Positions 43,447 to 54,671 of a stretch of 64,000 nt of DNA are shown piece after piece (position 1 is the stretch's first letter; each line of letters starts with the position of its first letter). The notes under the pieces are model-generated. The model worked only from the letters and a program-made list of their open reading frames with translations, ran no database searches and was not told the origin of the DNA. Both the position numbers and the translations under genes were made by a program. The DNA is from Floccularia luteovirens (taxonomy: Eukaryota > Basidiomycota > Agaricomycetes > Agaricales > Squamanitaceae), in the NCBI GenBank assembly GCA_009739215.1, contig VSJF01000005.1, positions 1,116,001 to 1,180,000 of the forward strand, in the 5' to 3' direction.

Positions 43447-43930
43447 AATGGTATAATAAGATGAAGGTGCATTATGTCCGATGAATTTGGGTGCACATTT
43501 GGACTTGTGCGCGCTTGTTATTTCAACAATTTGCTGATGAAGGCTGTTACCATTGAGAGCTTGCTCAATGGCATTGAGTATATCATCTATGTGCAATTGC
43601 CACTCCATATCTATCTCAATACACTAATGTGCATATTTGTGTTTTTTCATATCCCAAATACTTTAATATATGTATTAAGCTCAAAAAGGATATGTAATTT
43701 TTTAATTTGGTTTTCGAGTTCTGCTGCTTATGTTTCAGTGGCTGAGCATTGCTTACAGATGTTTTGTGCCAGGCCTTCCAGAGAGTTATGAGGAATCCAT
43801 AATTTGGTTTTATTTCAGAAAAAATATGATTAGATAATACATAGTCACAACACCATGGGATGAATTCCTCTAACTCGGAGGTAGGCCTGGGTAGGAGGCT
43901 GCTGTCATGCACTGTACAATATTTTGATAT
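43447..43930 (-). repeat. Element J, part 2, with a minus-strand ORF remnant
   Basis: The first 95 bp match the end of the J copy at 52990-53083. Beyond that, minus-strand frames read SELEEFIPWCCDYVLSNHIF, PNYGFLITLWKAWHKTSV, then MEWQLHIDDILNAIEQALNG and APKFIGHNAPSSYYT. They look like the decayed C-terminal half of a transposon protein of a family I cannot identify. Confidence 0.5.
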
Positions 43931-44729
43931 TATTCTGGTCTATTTTTGATTGTGAAAATACACGAAAATTAGTCATGCGGATCATGGAAATGTTCCCTTG
44001 CACTCCGCATGCCTCCCAGGTGTGGCCGTGTAGGAGCCTGGGATGAGCGCTCAGCGCTCAGCCCAGATAAGATACTGATTGCAATGCGTTGTCTAGGCCA
44101 CCTGATAATAGAATACATACATTATTTTAAGTTGCTAGAATATACCAAGTGGATGAATGGGACAAATGACTCGGTGAGTGAGAACCACAGCAGTCATTAC
44201 CATCTTACAGGTTCTGGACGGTCCCAACCCGAAGTATCAACAAACTGATGCGAAAGCCATGGTAGCATATTATCTCACTGGGCACATAGCTGATAAGCAT
44301 CTTTAGACATACTGTAACTTGGCACGCTGAAGCTCTTTCCATTTGGAAGAAATTGTTCTCAGTGTGTGCTCAAACAATAAAGATCACTCCTCAGCGCCCA
44401 TAGACATGCAAACCCACAAGGAAAGACCCATTCGCATCCCGTTATGAGAGCGCTGGTTTGAGGTGAGTATATATGCTCTTCTTGGCCTCCCTCCCATTTT
44501 TCCGGGTCACTAGCCCTAACTTGATAATCCCAGAAGAATGTGAAATATCCTCATGGCTTCTGAATGCCCAAAGATATACCCACTATTTCCGACAGCAATG
44601 GAAACGATACTTATCAGTTATTGATTTTTAGGGCGGTGGAGACTCAACCAAGGCAAATACTATGTTTAGCATCGGGTGCTGTTAAACGACAGGAGCAAGG
44701 ATGCCTCTTCCGTTAGGTTCCTGGAACTT

Positions 44730-45186
44730 ATACCCAACGAGCTCCATTCCTCGAACCTAATTTGTATTCCCCAGAATTTACATTCTTCAAGCCTGGATTC
44801 CTTGTTTTGTGGTACCTCGCTTGAACTGGCTTCTGTTAGTTGAAGAACAAACCCCAAATGTAACATTTTGGTTGGGGACTGACATAACTTCTTTTTTTCC
44901 CCCTTCTTTCAATGGAGTTGGTGATGCCCCAAATCAGTCCAGTTCCCAGTGTCCCCGGCTTCCCACACCGCCAATTAAGATCTTCAGCACAAGTTAAGGT
45001 CCGAGGGTTGCAAGGTTGCTAATAAAGATCCTTAACAAAGCAATTTTTTGTACTTTTTTTACATCAACGCCATTACGATTTGTTTATCTTCGAAATGCTG
45101 CGTAAAAAGTTTCTTTTGGAGAAATATCTGGACACGGAGATGAGAACGAGTGATCCCTGATTGAGATGTCAATAATAATCACAGAG
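44730..45186 (+). other. Copy-specific segment upstream of peptidase copy 2
   Basis: No match elsewhere in the window. It has no convincing ORF and contains a TTTTTTTCCCCC run and several AT-rich blocks. As it lies just upstream of the start codon region, the two gene copies probably have different promoters. Confidence 0.5.
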
Positions 45187-45277
45187 TGCGATGACCACGA
45201 TACGGAAAGTATATAATAAGCTACTGTATCGTACGTACCGGGCAGCCCATATTTCACTCGACCTTACCAGCGATAAT

Positions 45278-47504
45278 ATGGCCGTGAATGCTCCCTATGG
45301 TACGTGGTCGTCACCACTCACAGCTAAGGCCATTACGAAAGGGGTGAGCATTATGTAATTCTGGTTTTAGATTGTTGAACTAAGTATTTCACCATTTGAC
45401 CATTAGGCAACCGTAATTTCTGACGTTATCGTTGATCCAATAACATCGAAAGTCTACCATCTTGAGAATCGGCCCTCAGAAGGAGGCCGCTGCGTTCTCG
45501 TCGATACAGTAGCCAAAACTGATGTTGTTGGGAAAGATTGGCATGTACGCACTCGAGTTCATGAATATGGAGGCTCTGCTGCTATTGTCTATGCCGGCGT
45601 TGCGTATTTCTCTCATCTGAATGATGGGAGAATTTATAGTGTGAAGGCTGGTGAAGAACCGGAGCCGATCACTCCAGGTATGTTCAAGTATAGCATGTGT
45701 GAAGGTAATCTGGCTCTTTGTACTGATTCGTTTTACTTTTAGAAGACGTTTCGTATCGCTTCGCAAATTTTGAAGTGAACCAGAAGTATCCACATCTTCT
45801 GATATCCATTCTAGAAGATCACACAAATGACACGCCTGCCACGGTTATCAACACTCTTTGCATCATAGATATTCTTACAAAAGTGGTTCATCCTTTGGTC
45901 GGTGGCGCAGATTTCTATGTTTCACCCAAATTTTCGCCGGACGGAACCCGACTAGCTTGGCAACAGTGGAATCATCCTGACATGCCGTGGCACGGAGCAT
46001 CGATCTACGTCGCAGATTTTAGTGTTGGATATGACAACACCCCATCCGTACAAAATATCAAGCACGTTGCAGGAGAGGCACAAAAGACTGCTGCTGTCTA
46101 TCCATCGTGGGCAGATAATGATACACTCGTTTTCATCTCTGACGAAACCAAATACGCTAATCCATGGAAACATGTTAACGGCAAAAACACTCAGTTATTG
46201 AATCAACCCTACGACTGTGGCCGTCCTTATTTCTTGAACTGGATGCCATATGCCATAGTTGGTAATGGTAGGGAAGGATCTCACATGTTGCTCAATATTA
46301 TCAAGGAAGGCCGCGATATTCCATGTCTTATTGATATCCATGGCTCTACCGAACCCCAGTTTATAGAAAGCCCATACGTTACAGTGGAAGTCATTCGTTC
46401 GTTGTCGCGCAACAAGCTTGAAGTTGTCTTTTGTGGAGCCCAGGTGGATGATGGAACGAGAGTTGTCCAACTCTCTCTTGGGACCTCGTCAGAAGGAAAA
46501 ACCATTGTAACCTCAAAAAACTTTGTCGCTTTGAGCCAGATTTTGCCTGACAACGAGAGAACTGTTCCCCGCAATATTATTTCCTTACCACGACCCTTAA
46601 CACTAAAGACGCAATCCGGTGATTCTTTGTATATCTTATTCTATGGTCCCAAAAATCCAAAATACTCCGGGAGCAGCATAGAAGGCGAGAAGCCTCCGTG
46701 CATAGTCAGCGTTCATGCGGGACCAACTATATACTCTTATCAGAGTTTCGATCCTTTTGTGCAGTATTTCACGTCGCGCGGATTTGCCTGGTTTGTCTCA
46801 ATTCACTCTTTCATTGGTGTTATTTTTGAAACTTGTGAAACAGGTTAGATGTCAACTATCGTGGATCTGCAGGATATGGTCGTGATTATCGCGAACGTCT
46901 AGATGGAAACTGGGGCGTACTAGATGTCAATGACTGTATCCTAGCGCCACAGATTATATCATCTGCACCGTACGACCTCATAGATCTGAAGCGCACAGTA
47001 ATCAGGGGTAAATCTTCCGGAGGATTCGTCGCAATGGCTGCCATCACTACCGCGCCTGACGTGAATGTATTTGCTGGTGCTGCTGCTACATGTGGAATAT
47101 CCAACCTGACAGAACTCGCTGCACACGCCCATAAACTGCAATCCAGATATATGGACAAGTTGATTGGTGGATATTACAAAGATGTCCCAGATATTTTCCA
47201 GGCTAGATCCCCAATAAACCACACTGAGAGAATCAGCGTACCCTTACTCGTTAGTATCTTCCTACTTGACATTGTCTTTATATTTGGTTTTAATATAGTT
47301 TCAAAGATCCTGCATGGGGAAGATGACAAGGTTGTTCCAGCAGAGCAAGCTCGTTTCATTTATGAAAAGGTCCTCAGTCGTGGAGGAGATGTCGAATACA
47401 AGATATATCCAGGAGAAGGACATGGATGGCGGCAGGAATCGACTAGTATCGACGCTCTGGAAAGAGAGGAGAGATTCTTTAAACGGGTACTGAAGCTGAA
47501 TTGA
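45278..47504 (+). CDS. S9-family prolyl oligopeptidase / acylaminoacyl-peptidase-like, copy 2
   Basis: Same five-exon structure as copy 1: 45278-45343, 45407-45677, 45743-46790, 46844-47249 and 47307-47504, giving 662 residues. Triad Ser, Asp (HGEDDKVVP) and His (GEGHGW) are retained and no stop is seen. Two changes sit at functional spots: the oxyanion-region HGGP is HAGP, and GGSSGG before the nucleophile is GKSSGG. Other differences include GRPYFLNW for GRPGWLLNW (one residue shorter), GGRC for GGRS and DIHGS for DISGS. Splice sites are unchanged. It is either a working enzyme with altered activity or an early stage of decay. Its upstream region differs from that of copy 1. Confidence 0.88.
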
Positions 47505-47883
47505 AATTACTATGTATCATTAGACAAATATATATCGGAACGGATAGAGCTGATGAGCCCTTTCAGTTCTTTCGAACATGCTTAAAAAGCAAATCCCGGT
47601 GAGGTTAAGTAAATTTGCTTTGCAGGTGTCGAAGTGCCTCGCTTGTGCCTTGCGCCTGAGCCCAAGGAAATAATGTTTACGTAAACCATGCAAGGTTTTA
47701 TAAGGCTCTGAGGGTCTGTCGGACGCGCGGAATAACAATCACAGCTGCACTTGTAGCGGGCCATTTGTGATAGTCTAAATCTATGGAGCATATGTAACAT
47801 GAGAGCATCTCACTGAAATTTAAGTTCATTGACATTATACATCTCTTTCAATCTTTCATAAACCCCCCTTACCATTTCCACCA

Positions 47884-49188
47884 GCATGGCTTGAGTTGCA
47901 AGGTTAGTTTGAATTTCCAAGCTGTGTATCCTTGTTAGAGTGATTTATTTTCGAATCTAGCATATTTTTGAATCTGTCGAACACATTTAGAACGTCTGCG
48001 GTTAGATTATATTGATGTTCTGCAATGTAGGTAGTGTTAATTCATTTCTCTAATGGCATATGATTCAGTTAGCGAAATGGGGATGGGTCATAGACTCGAA
48101 TATGATACTCCAATTGAAGAGAAAGTAAGCATTACCACAACTTTACATCATTGACTTCTTTGCTCAATGATATACATCACTAGATGATGGCCCTCCACGA
48201 CGGGGTTCAAGCAGGCTATGTACGCTACATTGGGATGTCAGCTTGCTTCGCTTGGCAATGTACAATTGGTTAGTACATTCCAGTATTCCTGCTTACACGT
48301 TGAACTTCCCACTCCATACCATGCAGAGTAAGGTTTTTTTTTTTTCAGAAATTCTCAAATAGTCCAATTTTGATATCTTTTATCTGTAGACCATGCTATA
48401 AACAACAAGCTTTCACCTTTCATCTCCATGCAAAACCACTATGGCTTTGCTTATCATGAAGACGAGCGGGAGATGATTTCCACTCTTAAGGTTTATTTGC
48501 CATAATATATGCGACGAATCACTTACGATATTCTTTCTCATAGCACTTTGGCGTTGGTTCAGTCCCGTATTCTACTCTTGCGCGAAGCTTGTTGAGTAGA
48601 CCTTAGTCGAATCAAACTAAGCGACACGTGATTACCTACTCCGTGGTTCTTGCGAGTGTTAACGAAACTTTAATAACAATATGTATAGATTCATCAGGAA
48701 ATATGAACAGAATAGTGATGCTACGGCTCAAATAGTTGAACGTGTCGAAAAGATTCGCTATCTCGAAAGGCATAAGCATGGCACAAGTTGCAATCACTTG
48801 GGTGTTGTGTAAAGAAGGTGCGTGATTTTTAGTAGTCCCGTGATTATGTCTTTGAGTTTGTTGTGCAGGGGTAACTGCTCCTATCCATGGAACGAAATCT
48901 CTTGAAAATTTGAAGGATTCGATAGGTTTGTGTCTAGACCTAGCTCGACGATATCCTGACATCCCTATCCTAACAGCTGCGGTACATGTCAAACTCACCG
49001 AAGACGAGATAAGGGACCTGGAAGAACCTTATAAATCTCAGCCTATCATTGGACACCGCTGGCTTGTCCTACCGCATGACATTTTGTATGTAGAATTTGG
49101 GAAAAATACCTGTGAAAATACGGTATCAAGGTTCTACAACTATCACGCGATACTCACGTTAAAACAAAGATCCCGTGTATACGCGTAA
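47884..49188 (+). pseudogene. Aldo/keto reductase, copy 1 (5'-truncated, stop codon)
   Basis: Starts mid-gene at the exon ending HGLSRK and continues with exons reading HIFESVEH, then TRFEYDTPIEEK, then MALHDGVQAGYVRYIGMS, NNKLSPFISMQNHYGFAYHE and HFGVGSVPYSTLARSLLSRP. The next codon is TAG where the intact copy has Leu (RPLSQQTKR). Later exons KGISMAQVAITWVL and HVKLTEDEIRDLEEPYKSQP remain readable. The N-terminal half, with the catalytic Asp, Tyr and Lys, is missing. Non-functional. Confidence 0.85.
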
Positions 49189-49354
49189 GCTGTTCATGCC
49201 GTCTAATTTTTGCGCGGGACACGCTGCTTAAATATAGAATGACAAAGTTCAAATCAGTCATCTGCCTTCTTTTTGTCCCATAGCTATAAATGGCCATTCA
49301 TCCCATTCAACACTACTCATTGTATATCTCTCACACCCACATACCACAAGTAAA

Positions 49355-51197
49355 ATGTCCACAGAAAAGAAATCAATGCCCTATGGTATTCTGCTAGTAA
49401 TTTGTTTGAATTTTTATCTGAAACTGACATTATTCTCCAGTTCGACTTGGAAACTCTGGTTTGAAAGTGTCCAAGATAATTCTTGGTTGCATGTCATATG
49501 GCTCCGCTGATTGGCAAGGCTGGGTCCTCCCAGAAGAGGAGTCCATCAAGCATATCAAAGCTGCGTATGTCCCTCATTACAACTAATATGACGGATGTAT
49601 CGTTGTTGACTTGCATACTTCTTGATGAGAAGCTATGAAGCTGGAATCAATGCATTTGATACTGCGAATGTGAGTACTATTGCAATACATTACTAAATTT
49701 GTGCTTAACGAATATCCCAGGTATATTCCAATGGTGCTTCCGAAATCATTCTCGGCAAGGCTATTAAGCAACTTAACCTGCCAAGAGACGAGATAGTTGT
49801 TATGACCAAGGTGATAGGCAATTCACCAATAATTAGCAAAAGTATTCACGCATATTCTGATCGAAGGTTTATTTCACCGTCGGAAGGACTCCAGGAACGC
49901 AAATGGTTTCTAACCCTGATGAAGATGGTTATGTTAATCAACATGGCCTGAGCCGCAAGGTCGCGTTGTTTCCTGCTATATATAGTAGCATCTTTTGACA
50001 TTAGGATCACAAAAAGCATATCTTTGAGTCTGTCAAACATAGCTTGAAACGCCTCCAGCTGGATTATGTCGACCTTCTACAATGTGAGTAATATCTTGGT
50101 AGTTAGGTGGTACAAGTCTGACAGTTATATACAGGCCATAGGTTTGACTATGATACCCCGATTGAAGAAACAGTTCAGTACATCCTGATCCAACGAAGAA
50201 GTATTTGCTCAACGAGACCTTTAGATGAAGGCGCTCCATGATGTGGTTCAGGCAGGTTACGTACGCTACATTGGAATGTCTTCATGTCACGCCTGGCAAT
50301 GTAAGAACAGATCTTACGGTTTATCCCGTAAACTCTCCTACTGATTTTCCACTCCCCCCAGTCCATGCAATGCAAAGTCAGTACATATATTTTTTCAAAG
50401 CATTAGTTCTGACGCAAATATCTATAGACTATGCCATAAATAACAAGCTCACACCTTTCATTTCCATGCAAAACCATTATAGTCTTGCCTATCGTGAAGA
50501 AGAACGCGAGATGTTCCCTACTCTCAAGGTTTGTTTATTAACCGTTGAACTCCAGGGCGTATTGCTAATTACTTTCTCTATGCCAGTGCTTTGGCGTTGG
50601 CTCGATTCCATGGTCTCCACTTGCAAGAGGTCTTTTGACAAGGCCTTTATCCCAACAAACTAAACGAAGTGAAACTGATAGGTAGGTACTTGTTTGAGGT
50701 ACATCATCATCAGTAATAATTGCTTACCGATTAATACAGATATATTAAGAGTTACGAGAAAAATAGCGATGCCACAGCTCAGGTTATTGAGCGGTATGTC
50801 TCTAAATCATTGTTAGACGTGTACAGGATAGGCTGAACCTCCTTCACCCGTTGCAGTGTCGAGAAAATCGCAGCTGCAAAAGGAATAAGCATGGCACAAG
50901 TTGCTGTTGCTTGGGTGATGAGTAAAGAAGGTTTGTGACATATGATATGTATCTGTTCCTGGACCCTCTATCCTAAAACTTCCGTTGGATAGGTGTAACA
51001 GCTCCAATCATCGGGACAACATCCCTTGCAAATCTTACTGATTTACTCGGTTCGTGACCAAAACTTATGCAGAGAAACCAAATTTCCTTATTCACTTCAC
51101 ATCCTTGTCAGGTTCGGTAAATGTCAAACTCACTGAAGAAGAGATTAAGCAACTAGAGGAGCCATACAAACCCCAAGATGTCTTTGGTCATTTTTAA
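49355..51197 (+). CDS. Aldo/keto reductase, copy 2 (intact)
   Basis: An NADPH-dependent oxidoreductase of the fungal aryl-alcohol/versiconal-reductase-like group, probably cytosolic. The ATG at 49355 (MSTEKKSMPY) is followed by about a dozen short GT-AG introns; the joined exons keep the frame to TAA at 51195-51197. Motifs in order: RLGNSGLKVSKIILGCMSYG (start of the TIM barrel), FDTANVYSNG (catalytic Asp and Tyr), VVMTKVYFTVG (Lys), LLQCHRFDYDTPIEE (His), GYVRYIGMSS, MQNHYSLAYREEEREM, GVGSIPWSPLARGLLTRP (cofactor-binding loop) and VNVKLTEEEIKQLEEPYKP. The tetrad is complete. It is the only complete member of a four-copy array. One acceptor (GAGAAG|CTATGAAGC) was chosen to keep the frame. The substrate cannot be inferred. 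Confidence 0.87.
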
Positions 51198-52074
51198 AAA
51201 TTCGTGTTTGTCCTAGACATCTTATAGTCGTTTTTGGCAATAAATTGTGCGATGTCAAGTTTCGATGGTTTTACATAACCCCAGTGATATATGTTGTTTA
51301 TAAATGAATTTTTGTGTCATTTATTTTGAAATCTGAAATTGAAGTTGAAAGCTTTTCGGTCAAGAGGCAAAGCTTTAAATATTTTAATGCTTAGAAGCCA
51401 ACAACCTTCGTGAGAGATTCTCGAGCTTCGGTACTACCGCTTCTCAGAAATGGATATCCTACAATCCTGACACAACTCCTCGTTCTCATCGTTCTCTAAC
51501 CAGGCCGAGACGTATCGGGCAACTGACAATTGAGCCATTCCTTGAAATATAAGTATATCACTAGATGAAGGCTCTCCATGACGTGGTTCAAGCGGCATGT
51601 GTATGTACGTGGCTGTGTTCTTCTTTAAAGTTTCGTGTGCTGGGGCATCTGCTCCTATAACCGAAACGACGTTTTCAATTAATTATCTATGATCGTATCG
51701 TCACGGCTTCTGAGCTTACTGATGATGAGATAAGGGATCTGGGCGAATCTTATAAACCTCAGACAGCCATTGGACGCCATATGTCATTTTTTGTACGGAA
51801 CGTTGCGGACAAAACTTTAAAAACACAGTAACATACTGATATATATCAGCTATCAGGCAATGGTCCCGCTAGATAAAATTTCTGTACGCGTAAGCCCTCC
51901 GTGCCGTCTTAGCTTTATGCGGGGCGCTTTGCGTTTCCTAAATATAGAATTGCAAAGTTCAAGTCATCTGCTCCCTATAACTATAAATATATAAATGGTA
52001 GACCACATTCAATCTGTCTTCATTATTCCTCTTCCTCATTCAACAAACTCATACGCCCACAATCTATAAGCAAA
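51198..52074 (+). pseudogene. Aldo/keto reductase copy 3, two short relics in intergenic DNA
   Basis: At about 51561-51602 the exon ATGAAGGCTCTCCATGACGT (MKALHDVVQA) is recognisable. At about 51700-51780 the C-terminus reads ELTDDEIRDLGESYKPQTAI followed by GRH. The rest of the gene is gone. The stretch 51820-52074 includes the upstream region of copy 4, similar to that of copy 2. Confidence 0.65.
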
Positions 52075-54313
52075 ATGTCCACAAGAAATCAATGGCTGAC
52101 AGTAATTTTCTGGCGTCGTATGCTATTTATTTGAGACTAATGTAAATTATTTATCAGTCCGGCTTGGAAATTCTGGTTTGAAAGTGTCCAAGATAATCCT
52201 TGGTTGTATGTCATATGGTTCTCCTGATTGGCAAGGTTGGATTCTCCCAGAAGAGGAGTCCATCAGGCATATCAAAGCTGCCTATGTATCTTACAAGCAA
52301 TATCCGCAGGCCGTATTATTGTTGACTTGTATACTTGCTATGAAGCTATGAAGCTGGAATCAATGCATTTGATACTGCGAACGTGAGTGTTATTGTGATA
52401 CTTATTTTGTTTGTTTTGTTGATGAATGTCCCAGGCATATTCCAATGGTGTATCCGAAATCATCCTCGGCAAGGCTATTAAACAACTTAATCTACCAAGA
52501 GATGAGATAGTTGTTATGACCAAGGTTTACCTGACTGTCGGAAGAACCCCAGGAACGCAATTTCCTCTTAAACCTGACGAAGATGGCTATGTTAATCAAC
52601 ATGGTCTCAGCCGCAAGGTCGCGTCATTTTCTACCGCATACATAATGTTAGCACCTTTTTGTAGAGTTTCGTACAAGAAACTTAATAGTAAACACGCTAG
52701 CTCAGTGTTTGCGTGGTCAAACGACTATAATATTATTTACCTTAATAGTAAACACGCTAGCTACTTTACTATTAGTATAAATTGTAAGGAAAGTAAAGAA
52801 CGTTCTCACCTCAGTGTTTGCGTGGTCAAACGACTGAGGTGTTCGGAAAATATCAAGATGTTTAAATATTTAAAGAGCAGAGAGGCTATACCTTTTTGAG
52901 GTAGCGTAAAAAGAGAAAGCAAACGAATCTACTTTTAAGTGATCAAAGGAGGACATGGAAAAGGAATGGTATGATTATTGACGCAGGTGTTAATAAAAGG
53001 AATGGTATGATAAGATGAAGGTGCGTTATGTCCGATGAATTTAGGTGCGCGTTTGGACTTGCGCGCGCTTGTTATTTCAACACTTTTGACGTAAATATCA
53101 AACATAGGATATCTTCGAGTCTGTTAAACATAGCTTGGAACGCCTCCAGCTAGATTATATCGACCTTCTACAATGTGAGTAACATCCTTATCGTTGGGTG
53201 GCACTAATCCGACAGTTATATACTGGCCATAGGTTTGACTATGATACTCCGATTGAAGAAACAGTTCAGTGCATCCTGATCCAACAAAGAAATAATTACT
53301 CAACGAGAGTTTTAGATGAAGGCGCTCCATGATGTTGTTCAAGCAGGCTACGTGCGCTACATTGGGATGTCCTCGTGCTACGCTTGGCAATGTGAGCACA
53401 AATCGTTTATCTCATAAATTCTCTTATTGATTTTCTGCTCCTTCCAGTCCATGCAATGCAAAGTCAGCATGTTTTTTATCTTCAAAAGCACAGGTTCTGA
53501 CACATATATGTACAGACTATGCCATAAATAACAAACTCACACCGTTCATTTCCATGCAAAACCATTATAGTCTTGCATACAGAGAAGAAGAACGCGAGAT
53601 GTTCCCTACTCTTAAGGTTTGTTTATTATTAACCTTTGAACGTTTATTTCCAGAGCGAACTAATTATATTATCCCGTATTAGCACTTCGGCGTTGGTTCC
53701 ATTCCATGGTCTCCTCTTGGCGGAGGTGTTTTGACTAGGCCTTTGTCCCAACATACTAAACGGCGTGAACAAGACCGGTAAATGCTCTTTTTTGAAGGGA
53801 CCTTGGCGTCTAGGACCAGTTCTTACCAAATAATGTAGACATATTAAGATGTACGAGAAAACAAGCGATGCCACACCTCAAATTATTGAACGGTATGTAT
53901 CTCAAGTCCTGTGGGGGTGTACAAGATATGATGAACTTATCTTGTCCTATAGTAGTGTCGAGAAAATCGCAGCTGCGAAAGGGATAAGCATGGCACAAGT
54001 TGCTGCTGCTTGGGTGATGAGTAAAGAAGGTTTGTGACATATGATATGTATCTGTTCCTGGACCCCCTCTCCTAAATGCTTTCGTTGCATAGGTGTAACA
54101 GCTCCAATCATCGGGACAACTTCCATCGCAAAGCTTAATGATATAATCGGTTCGTGTCCGAAGCTTACTGCAATTTGATTTGTGGAGGGAGACCGAATTT
54201 TCTTATTCACGTTATATTTTTTATCAGGATCGGTAAATGTCAAACTCACTGAAGATGAGATCAAGGAATTGGAGGAGCCGTATAGACCGCAGGCTGTCTT
54301 AGGTTATCATTAG
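52075..54313 (+). pseudogene. Aldo/keto reductase, copy 4 (nearly complete, probably broken)
   Basis: All exons of copy 2 have counterparts, ending EEPYRPQAVLGYH with TAG at 54311-54313. Two lesions near the start argue against function: exon 1 (MSTRNQWLT) joins the next exon in the wrong phase, and the donor after HIKAA has changed from GTATGT to CTATGT. Downstream, motifs are well kept (GVGSIPWSPLGGGVLTRP, AAAKGISMAQVAAAWVMSKE). An insertion of element J enlarges the intron after HGLSRK, and the following exon has lost four codons relative to copy 2. Expression data could still show alternative splicing. Confidence 0.75.
52681..53083 (+). repeat. Element J, uninterrupted copy inside an aldo/keto reductase intron
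   Basis: Contains two pairs of internal direct repeats: CTTAATAGTAAACACGCTAG at 52681 and 52741, and CAGTGTTTGCGTGGTCAAAC near 52712 and 52812. The motif AAAAGGAATGGTATGAT also occurs twice. It ends GCGCGCTTGTTATTTCAACA. No TSD was found. This copy proves that the two J pieces at 35664-35995 and 43447-43540 were once adjacent. Confidence 0.75.
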
Positions 54314-54671
54314 AGCATTCGCATTTGTTCCAGTCGTTCTTTTGAGATGAATTGTATATGCCGATGACTTGACTATAATCTCGGCGGTATATGTTATGTA
54401 TCTACCAATACTAAATTCATTTTGCAATTTGCACCTGAGCGTTTGAAGATCATCGCTACAGAGTTCCTACTTCCCATGAGGTTCACTAAACATTGAACGA
54501 CTTGGAATCGAACAAATGAATCTTTATGAGTGGGGTTATCGCAGTATAAATTGCTAGTACGTATAAAATATTCATATATCGTGGAATAAAGAGTATGCAG
54601 TAGGGAGGGGAGTGAATGGATCATGCAAAATTGTACGTAGATACTTTTTCATTAGCTGGAGAGACTGTCCT
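54314..54671. other. Intergenic, 3' ends of convergent genes
   Basis: Lies between the AKR array (plus) and HSP60 (minus). No gene seen; AT-rich around 54540-54600, which may serve polyadenylation of either gene. Confidence 0.5.

Larger units (their letters stand above)
44031..47880 (+). repeat. Segmental duplication, right copy (duplicon 2)
   Basis: A direct copy of 2735-6436. It lacks the ubinuclein-like fragment (deletion at 44087-44097) and carries about 450 bp of unrelated DNA at 44730-45186 in place of the left copy's 100 bp. Homology ends inside an aldo/keto reductase gene copy (CATGGCTTGAGTTGCAAG at 47885). Confidence 0.92.

Noticed and set aside
47884..54313. A secondary-metabolite cluster formed by the reductases and the P450
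   Set aside because: HSP60 and a PIN-like gene lie between them, there is no backbone synthase or transporter, and three of four reductase copies are dead.
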